From assembly GCF_050908995.1 (NCBI RefSeq), contig NC_135133.1:3328001-3392000 (forward strand): a DNA stretch of 64,000 nt. The letters run 5' to 3'. Below, piece by piece: positions 49,883-57,269 of this stretch; position 1 is the stretch's first letter, and every line of letters begins with the position of its first letter. Source of the stretch: Andrena cerasifolii (Eukaryota; Arthropoda; Insecta; Hymenoptera; Andrenidae). The position numbers and the translations under genes were made by a program. The notes beneath the pieces are model-generated. The model did not search any database. It had not been told where the DNA came from and saw only the letters and a list, made by a program, of their open reading frames with translations.

Positions 49883-49952
49883 AAAAGTCGACGGCGAGGC
49901 TAGCGCGAGTGGGGTATGCCCTCGCTTCTAGCCCCTCGCTATGTCGACTTTT
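49883..49952 (+). other. 70-nt hairpin, about 25 base pairs
   Basis: AAAAGTCGAC pairs exactly with GTCGACTTTT. Inside it GCGAGG pairs with CCTCGC, CTAG with CTAG and GCGAG with CTCGC, with small bulges and an 11-base loop. The length and shape fall in the range of an insect pre-miRNA, but I recognise no known miRNA seed. Confidence 0.7.
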
Positions 49953-50072
49953 TGACGCCAGTGGGACATTGCACATTGTCGCTGGTCGCGGTCGGTAGGA
50001 CGGGCTTGAGCACGCTATTAACTTTCAGAAGGGCGGACCGCCCGAAGCAAGAAGTGGCCAAAGAGCCGAAGA

Positions 50073-50149
50073 TAGCCCGGCCAGAGAGAAGGCCACATCA
50101 TGTGGGCTAGCAAGAATGGCCCTGCATCCTCGGGTGCAGGGTCATTCTT
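50073..50149 (+). other. Branched stem followed by a 15-bp hairpin
   Basis: TAGCCC (50073-50078) pairs with GGGCTA (50104-50109) and encloses GGCC-AGAGAGAA-GGCC. Immediately after, AAGAATGGCCCTGCA (50112-50126) pairs with TGCAGGGTCATTCTT (50135-50149) around an 8-base loop, with one G-U pair. A 15-bp stem of this kind is very unlikely by chance in a short region. Confidence 0.65.
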
Positions 50150-50184
50150 CTCAGGTATTACTTTGTTATTATGCTCGCCTGTAG

Positions 50185-50203
50185 TTGTAGTAGTAGTAGT
50201 AGT
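50185..50203 (+). repeat. Short TAG microsatellite
   Basis: About six TAG/GTA units in a row within the candidate RNA domain. Confidence 0.85.
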
Positions 50204-50277
50204 TTGGTTGGCCATAGCCTGGCCCATCGACACCCTCCCCGCCCCCCCCCCTGAAATTGAGCACACCGCGTTTTCAA

Positions 50278-51092
50278 TTAGGGTTGCGAAGAAGATTACG
50301 GGTCCAGTTAGTGTTGCGACTAAATGTTGATCGCGGTTTGAATTAGCGTTGCGAATCGAGTATCCCCCGCGTTTGGTTCCAGGATAGCGTTGCGAATGAA
50401 TATCGACCGTGGTTGCTTGTGGTGTTGCGAAAAAAGAGCCGCGATTGTTTCCGGGATCGTTCTTGTATTTTAAATTGGAGTTACCTACTAAGTACAGTTT
50501 GATTCATTGCATTACTTTTCATTCATGATATTCTTTTTATTAGATTTTTTTTATTGCGATCGCGTTTTTTTTTTTAATTACTATTCCTAGTTGGATTCTT
50601 AATATTCTTTTAAGTTAGTGTTGCGATGATGACTGATCGCGTTTGTAATTAGAGTCGCGACCCCCAGCCCCCAATACCCCAAAACTGTCCTGGGACATGT
50701 CTAAAGACATGTTCCTGGGACCAAGGAGTCACGAGCAGCTGGATTTGCTGCAGATGGGACTTTACACAGCCTTCGGGAAGGCTGCAACGAATTAAAGTTA
50801 GAGTTGCGTATTACGAGACACAGGTGCACTGAATTTTTATTAGTGTTGCGAAAAATGAAGCCACTCACGTGGTGGTTCTCGGTAGCTTTATATATTTGTT
50901 AGAGTAGTGCAGCTTCTTGAGAGCTCTTTTGTTTGCTATTCGGTATTTGTATTGAGTACAGTAGAATTTTCAGTAATGATGCACCATCCGGGAATTTTGA
51001 AGTTGTTTGAGAAATTAGTGCTGCGAGTTGTACAAAGTCCTAGTGACTATGCTCGGGAGTTGATTTTAGTCTGTAATAATTTAGTGTTGCGA
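50278..51092 (+). repeat. Dispersed word TTAGTGTTGCGA, eleven copies
   Basis: Exact copies start at 50308, 50615, 50840 and 51081. One- or two-base variants are at 50278 (TTAGGGTTGCGA), 50343 (TTAGCGTTGCGA), 50382 (ATAGCGTTGCGA), 50649 (TTAGAGTCGCGA), 50798 (TTAGAGTTGCGT) and 51015 (TTAGTGCTGCGA), and a shortened GTGTTGCGA is at 50422. All are on the plus strand. In the first 180 bases the spacing is 30-42 and a second word (ATCG..CCGCG..TTG) follows most copies, as in a degenerate tandem array. Further on the spacing is irregular. Confidence 0.85.
50687..50784 (+). other. Cluster of three hairpins
   Basis: At 50687-50721 GTCC pairs with GGAC, GG with CC and ACATGTC with GACATGT around TAAA. 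At 50735-50751 GCAGC pairs with GCTGC. At 50767-50784 CAGCCTT pairs with AAGGCTG around CGGG. Confidence 0.55.
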
Positions 51093-51104
51093 AAGAACGA
51101 AACG

Positions 51105-51199
51105 GTCCACTCACGGTTTTCTTGCATTTGATGAGTGGACAATGATCAGCTGCCTTTCTAGATACTGATCATTTTTTTCTAGCAGCCCTAAGTGGCTGC
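51105..51199 (+). other. Three adjacent hairpins closing the repeat domain
   Basis: GTCCACTCA pairs with TGAGTGGAC (51105-51140, 9 bp). Directly abutting it, AATGATCAG pairs with CTGATCATT (51141-51173, 9 bp), followed by a T run. Then GCAGCC pairs with GGCTGC (51182-51199). The first stem starts 12 bases after the last TTAGTGTTGCGA word. Confidence 0.6.
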
Positions 51200-52760
51200 A
51201 CCTTCCTCCTCCTCTTACCACCACCTACCCACCCTTCAATGGAGTGTTTGTCACTTGAAATATTGTTTTAAAGGTATATTCATATCTTGCAGACAAATGT
51301 TTTATTTATTTTTTTTTAGAATATTTTTAAATTTGAAGTTCCAATTTTCATAGAATGGCATTTGAATTTTTTTTTGTGACTGAAAGAATGGCGATGAATG
51401 GTGCGATTCATTGTTTGTAATAGAAATTGCAGACAAACAAAAAATCGTGACCCATCTCCATTTAATTGAAGTTCTAATTAGAGTCTTTGGAAAGTGGTAG
51501 TAGCTATTCCTTATTAACGTTGTTGATTTTTTCATAGTAACTTCGCCAATCGTTGTATTTCTTATCAGATTGATAAGAAATGTAGTTTTTTATTTTTATA
51601 AATTTTCAACATTCCTTTGCATTGATCAAAATTCACCCGCGATTGTTGCTTAATTTGATGTTATTGAAACGAAATTTGCAATGACAAAGTAGGTAAATGC
51701 AATTCGGCACTTTATATTGATAGTAAATTTTCAATATCAACGCGTGCTCGTTGTTGCTACTTTCTGTACGAAAGTAACTTCGATTACTGTGCAGTAAAGT
51801 GCAATTATTCCAATCTTGAACATTTGCATAAATGTTTTTGATTATTGTATATTATAAATGATAGTCGAGTTACCGATACATAAACTTTGAATATGTCAAT
51901 TAATGAGAAACTAGAAGTAAATTATTGAGATTATGTAATAAAGCACCCAATGTGCTTAATATTATGAATATCAATTGCTTCGGAATGAAATGTAATATCA
52001 TTAGTAGCCTCTTTTTCATGAATTGCTAAAGTTTTGATTGTCTACTTTGTCTGCTGACAATGAAGCAGTTTTTTTTAATCTTTTCCTTCTTCCACCTTAA
52101 TACTGACTCGATATTTCATATTCAGTTTTGGCCTGTAGCTTCAAATATGATATTTCAATATTTGGGCAATAGTGATTCAATGAAAAGACTATATCTGTTG
52201 AAATTACGTTACTTAATCGAGATAGATTCTAGGTACTAATCCACTGAGAAAGTTTCTGTTGCAGAGTACGTATTATGTGTGAAGAATATTGCAAAAAGAG
52301 GATTTCAGGTTCATCATCCATGGAAAACTAAACCTCAAGGAATTTTTATTAATACTTTTGAGAATGTTTCAGGTTAGATCGTGGATCCATCGAGGGAAGT
52401 AAGAAACACATGACACTTTCAAATTTTTATTAGGCAGGTCGTTATTTAAATTTAAGTAGATATGTATATGGTTAGGTAAGACGTTTATTGGCCACATAGA
52501 ATTAAGTAGTTTTTAAAGAAAAAGGTAAACACTGCAGTGTTTAACTAAATTATAATATAAGTAGAAATTATTAAATACGAGCGCTCGTATATGTAGGAAT
52601 TATTAATATTTAAGTAGGCATAGTAAATATGCCCTGACATATTTCCTATTCATGAATAAGAAATGATAAGTATTCACTAACTAGGAATGAAACAAAGGAA
52701 AACTTTTTTCTAAAAGTTTTACCCTATAATGATGTATCATTATAATGATATATTGCGCGG
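51200..52760. other. AT-rich stretch without a recognised gene
   Basis: No gene recognised. It contains an 11-bp stem with a GAT triloop (ATTTCTTATCA and TGATAAGAAAT, 51557-51581), a 16-base perfect palindrome at 52575-52590, and an AATAAA word near 51937. Confidence 0.5.
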
Positions 52761-52764
52761 CAAT

Positions 52765-52865
52765 GTTTCCACAATATTGCAGTTAGATTGCAATGCAACC
52801 TGCAAGCAGCCTGCAACATTGTAATCTGCAGCAACGGTTCTGCAACGTTCCTGCAACAATGTGTG
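52765..52865. repeat. Cluster of TGCAAC / TTGCAG words
   Basis: About eight TGCAA or TTGCAG words occur within 100 bases (for example CAATATTGCAG, GCAATGCAACCTGCAAG, CTGCAACATTG, CTGCAACGTTCCTGCAAC). They occur in both orientations, as in transposon subterminal regions. No termini were found. Confidence 0.5.
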
Positions 52866-53399
52866 CTGTAGGGGTATCAGTGTTTTCCCTGATAATTTTC
52901 CCAAAGTTTTCCCCCCTTTTTACCCGATTGCAGCGCAGCCGAAAAAGAGGGTAATGTGTTTGACTGTAATGTTTGTATCTTGCAGAGTATGTTCCCTGCT
53001 AGAACTTCAACGGCTTGACCGATTTCGACAAATAAGGTAGCATTAGATTCGTCTTAACACTGTGAGTGACATAGGCTATATATAATTTAAATCGAGCTCG
53101 ATCCGCGTGTGCAACAACATAAAATGTGCGCACGTGAGCGACGAAGCGAGATAAGTATCATGTTTTCTCTCTTTCATAACAGACGGCAAATCGGAGTCGA
53201 CACGAAGTTGCCTTCGGCTGGAATGAACGTTGCTCATATAATACGAAAAATTAACCCCTATCGTTTCACGCTCCAGGTTGGAACTTACACTGATATTTAG
53301 ATTGGAGACTGGAGATATCTCGCAAAAGCGTTTTTCTGTTTAATTAAAACCGATACGGTATTAAAAACATTGGAAACCACGTCAGCTTAAGTGTTCATT

Positions 53400-53946
53400 C
53401 ACTGGCCAGGTGACCCTAACATGCCGTTTTCTAAAAAGACAAAGAAAGCTCGTACCGAGTTAGCAAAATTAAAAATGGAGACACCTAATACAAAACGTAA
53501 AAGATTACATGACATGAAGGTAAGATTTTCAAACGATTATTCACAACTTTCTCCGGACGCCAAAAAAAAATCCAGAATAAATCTTATAACGCCAAACAAA
53601 TCGTACTTAACAGACAAAGAAGAAGAAGAAATAAGCTGAAGAACTCGCATGGGTGAAACTTTTTCCGGATGGTAGAAATGGATTTCGAGAAGTTAGACAG
53701 ATACCTGTAACACCTCTTGATTATTATCAAGCAAGGGTGATGAGCCATGAGAAGAGGTTCCAGAGTGACGAGTACCTATTTTATGCTCTTTGTACCAGAA
53801 AGAAAACCAAAAAGATGGAAATAAAAAAAATATTTGATTGGGAGGGAACCCGACTGCGGGTATGTTTTGAAATAGTAGTTGATTGGAGGAAAACTAGAAT
53901 GATGGGAACGGATCCGTACTGTGGGGAGGTTTGGAGTAGGAATTGA
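53400..53946 (+). pseudogene. Helitron-like replication protein, N-terminal fragment, frameshifted
   Basis: A first frame (to the stop at 53637) starts MPFSKKTKKARTELAKLKME and is rich in lysine and serine, like the N-terminal part of animal Helitron proteins. A second frame, shifted near 53630, reads ELAWVKLFPDGRNGFREVRQ, then IPVTPLDYYQARVMSHEKRF, then QSDEYLFYALC. LFP.G..G, then a YY..R segment and RF..(D/E)Y.F, is the layout of the Helitron-like N-terminal domain that precedes the rolling-circle Rep motifs. The Rep two-histidine motif and the helicase are absent, and the sequence degenerates after about 53800. It is a 5-prime fragment broken by at least one frameshift. The family call is from memory of the domain. 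Confidence 0.55.
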
Positions 53947-53949
53947 TCT

Positions 53950-54660
53950 TCAAACATGGTGGTCTGGGTGCAGTTTGAAGGGGGAGGTTTATTAGAGGGG
54001 ATATGTGTTTTGATTGCAGTCGGGTGCAAATGAAATGTCCAAATATTTCTGTATAAAGCCGGGTCCAGATTTGTTAAAAAATGGTGCGGTAATTTCTCGT
54101 TATAGTTTGCATGTCGAGGCTGGCGGTTAACATACAACGAATTGCGTCCACTATTCTCAGCTATATTGTCAATTTGGCACCCTACTGCAATCAAGGTGCA
54201 TCTTTTTTCTAATAAACCTACCTTTTCAAATTGTAACTATTGGGTTGCCATGTTTGAGGATCAATTCTGACTGTACGAACTTGTTTTTGTCATTTTCTTT
54301 TTTTTTAATTGATTGTTGTTTTGGGACATACCCGCGGTCGGTTTTTTTAAATTGAATAATTATTATTTGTTACATTCCCAATTAGCTTCATCGCGGTAGC
54401 TTTTTACAGAAGGACTCCTTCTGTTGCTCGGTTGTGGAGCGATCGAGGATCGTTTTGCAACCGTGTATCAAGAACAGGGGGATCTATGGAAATGAAAGTA
54501 AAATTTTGTATAAAAGGAGGACGGATGGGCCGCGGTTAGTGCGGGTCTCTCCTCGCAGCGCCTTCACGTGGTGAGACCTGGGCAATCTGTATTATTTGGA
54601 GTATAATTACTAATCGTATCACAAGTAACATTGTAATACAATTATTAATTCCGTGATAAG
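53950..54660. other. AT-rich stretch without a recognised gene
   Basis: No gene recognised. It may include the rest of the decayed Helitron. A TATAAAAGG word at about 54512 precedes a GC-rich patch with a GGTCTC/GAGACC stem (about 54545-54586), which is suggestive but unsupported. Confidence 0.4.
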
Positions 54661-54662
54661 TA

Positions 54663-55536
54663 GGGGAGAGCGGGGACAAACGTAATACTTTTTACATTTG
54701 GCCTAGCTGCCAATTACCTCTTACAGATATAAAAACGAAAATTATGCCTTAAGCTAGTGTGTTTCTTGGTCTATTATTAACCCACAAATTCAGCCCTCCA
54801 TGATAAGTAGTCAAAGAGATATGGCAATTTTCCACAGTGCCTGTCATTGTTACTTTTGTCCTGCAGGGGTAATACAAAAGTAACATACCATGGGGACGAA
54901 AGTAATACTAATTATTTTGAGGAGAATTAAGTAAAAACCCTTCTTCCAAAGCAAAATAGGATTTTTTTATCAGAAACGATAGAAACAAACATTTAAATAA
55001 ACATATTTTAACTAGGTACCTAACGATAAAAAAGCATAACCAGCTTCAAACATTTCTTTGATACTGTGTATTTGATTTAATATGGAATCTCGTGTAACGG
55101 TCCCAAAGTAACTAATATTTATGATTATTTTTTAAAAACTGTTAATATTGGTATCAACTCTTTTGGGATATAGGGAGGCATCTTTAAACTTATAGAAACA
55201 TGTTACTTTCGTCCCCGTAGTGACGTGTTACTTTTGTCCCCAGGAACTTATAAAGACATTATCTAAGAACGCTCTAACAAATAATTGGATCAATGTCTAT
55301 AGTTTAACTCTGAATATTGTTAAAAAAAAAACAACAGAGGAGATACTTACCTGAATGATCGAAATAACGAAATCAGCTTGTCCACGGTATACGAATCGTC
55401 GTATTGCTCAGCGTAACTCCGCGAAGCAAAAGAAACACGCGTAACTATGTAAAGCAAACGTTTTGGAAACTTTTGTGGAAGGCGGGAGAAAGCGTGTTAC
55501 TTTCATGACGCCGTTACGTTTGTCCCCGCTCTCCCC
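54663..55536. mobile_element. 874-bp TA-flanked element with perfect ends and GGGGACAAAAGTAAC words
   Basis: The ends GGGGAGAGCGGGGACAAACG are identical inverted repeats for about 23 bases, flanked by TA at 54661-54662 and 55537-55538, as in the Tc1/mariner-pogo group. Variants of GGGGACAAAAGTAACA recur inside, inverted or direct, at about 54672, 54848, 54892, 55201, 55226 and 55492-55525. On the minus strand a splice-donor-like CAG-GTAAGTAT lies at 55343-55353. There is no coding frame. Confidence 0.8.
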
Positions 55537-55538
55537 TA

Positions 55539-56440
55539 ATGCGAGCCGATTTGCTGCGATCACCTATCTTCGTTAATCTCTATTCCTTCCATCACGATTC
55601 GATTCTAAATATTTCTCCTACAATTACATTTTATTTCTCCAATAATATTAAAAAAAAAAACACTCCAATAGCAATCTTGGTGGCATGTTTCCGAAACCGT
55701 TGCTCCTTTCTCAGTTACTAGGTCTCGCATTACGATATCCCTTATCGTCGTTTTGATCCAAAGCAACGATTTCGTTAACAACCCCGCAGGGTCTCGCGTG
55801 AACGAAGCCGTTCGTAAGTTCCTTCGTGTCCACGGTACAGCGTCGTCGGTTTAACCCTCTCATTAACTGGCGCTGTGGTTGCGTGACGATTATTGGAACG
55901 TGCTGGCCGACGTTTCTGCTGAAAGAACATAATGCACAGTATGTTCCCACCTGAACGAGGGGTGTTGCATTCGCAACGACAAGCAAACAGCTGACAGTCT
56001 GCTCGCGTAAGATTAACAATAACTCCGCGAATAATCATCTCCGTTCGCTCGAGCGACAGAAGGGGATAATATTCGTCTTGCGAACATTGCCCGAGGGGCC
56101 AAGGATCGATCTGGTCGGCCGTTGTTCTGCGCAACCGAGAAATACTTGGTCTGCAGCTCGCTTATCCTGTGCCAGAGCCATCGGTGCACGCGTATCAACG
56201 TTTTTACAGCAGTGTCCGAGGGAGAAGGCCTCTCTCTTTCTTCTCGTTAGGCGATGACACATTGCGCCGGTGATAAAGAGGGAGGTGTCGAGTATTTTAG
56301 ATGAAAGCCTCGGATACAGGCTGAAATTGCCTGCGCGCTGATTTTCTGATTTCGAAGCTAATGCAAATTAACTGGAGCGCGCGGCGTAACGTGGCGTGCT
56401 CGCGGTCGAAAGATAAAAGGATCCGGGATTACATCGCATT
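55539..56440. other. Stretch without a recognised gene
   Basis: No gene recognised. Overlapping minus-strand frames at 55711-56262 shadow one another in several phases and carry no recognisable motif. Confidence 0.5.
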
Positions 56441-56468
56441 ACATTGTAATCCATTACCCGGAATCACC
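56441..56468 (+). repeat. 28-base block with TAATCC word (copy 1)
   Basis: It matches the block at 57242-57269 at 24 of 28 positions by eye; the shared parts are TGTAATCC and GGAATCACC. TAATCC is the known core word for Bicoid/Orthodenticle-type homeodomains. No gene is attached. Confidence 0.5.
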
Positions 56469-56730
56469 TTGTCGCCTCGCGGACGGTGTGTTTTACCTGC
56501 CGGAACGTTTGCCCATGGAACGAAATTGCCGTCACGGGCTACGTCTCGCGTCGTCCGCTTCTTCCCTTGGCTAATCGATAGGGGACACTTTAACATCGGG
56601 GGTGGCTGTTGGCGATAGAACGCGGAGATTCGGTTGTAAGGATATTTATATATTTATCATGTTATTGGGCCGGAATAATCACAAAACTGAGTTTCTCTCT
56701 CTGTAAAAGAGTTTTTTTTATTTTATGTTC

Positions 56731-56760
56731 TTATTTACAACTATTTACAACTATTTACAA
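56731..56760. repeat. Three-copy 10-base tandem repeat
   Basis: YTATTTACAA occurs three times in direct tandem. Two CTGTAAAAGAG words flank it at about 56701 and 56768. Confidence 0.8.
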
Positions 56761-57241
56761 CGCTTACCTGTAAAAGAGAAACGACATTAAATGTCAATTA
56801 TTCCCCAATTACAATCTCTATTTCCTGTTGTCTTTTAATTCGTGGAGCTTTGTCCTTGCACTGGTGTTTACTCCTTAGTCTATCTAACCTCCTCAGCCAA
56901 ATCGCCGTGAGTGCGAGGGCTAATTTAAAAGGGAGTACCCTGTACTTTCTTTACATATTTTTGGTAGATTTGAGTGCTCGCTGGGCATCGTGGAAATTGG
57001 ATTCGATTTCGGGGACATTAGCATAGTAACGTATCGAAGGATCTGCAAGGTGAAACTTTGGGGCGAGGAGGGCAGAGCGGCGGGAAAGGGGCGCGGAGCA
57101 CGGGCTCGGTTTTATCGTGTCAGATAGACACGTGTATCGTTGGGGCGGCGCGTTTGCGGAGCGGAATTATTAGGATGGTCCACGTATCGGACCTCCAAGT
57201 CCATTTAGAGAGCGTTTGCAAAATGAAATTAACGTCGCGCT

Positions 57242-57269
57242 ACAATGTAATCCGTGACCTGGAATCACC
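57242..57269 (+). repeat. 28-base block with TAATCC word (copy 2)
   Basis: Same-strand relative of 56441-56468, 801 bases downstream. Confidence 0.5.

Larger units (their letters stand above)
49615..51199 (+). ncRNA. Candidate structured non-coding RNA domain
   Basis: About 1.6 kb without a usable reading frame but dense in stems: 49805-49864, 49883-49952, 50073-50109, 50112-50149, 50687-50721, 50767-50784, 51105-51140, 51141-51173 and 51182-51199. Eleven same-strand TTAGTGTTGCGA-like words lie from 50278 to 51092, among the stems of the second half. The pairing of repeated single-stranded words with stable stems is what one sees in structured long RNAs. Transcription, ends and strand are not shown. 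The plus strand is inferred from the single orientation of the words and from plus-strand splice signals upstream. An acceptor-like CTGCTTTCAG at 49861-49870 overlaps the first hairpins. AATAAA near 51937 could serve polyadenylation. A decayed minisatellite is the alternative. Confidence 0.4.

Noticed and set aside
52575..52590. 16-base perfect palindrome ATACGAGCGCTCGTAT
   Set aside because: About one such palindrome is expected by chance in 64 kb, and nothing nearby adds meaning.
55343..55353. ATACTTACCTG, identical to the 5-prime start of U1 snRNA
   Set aside because: The bases downstream do not continue as U1 and the site lies inside a transposon. It is better read as a splice donor on the minus strand.
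56880..56900. CTAACCT word as a telomerase RNA template
   Set aside because: Only one and a fraction template repeats, no neighbouring pseudoknot or Pol III promoter was recognised, and no telomeric TTAGG array is in the window.
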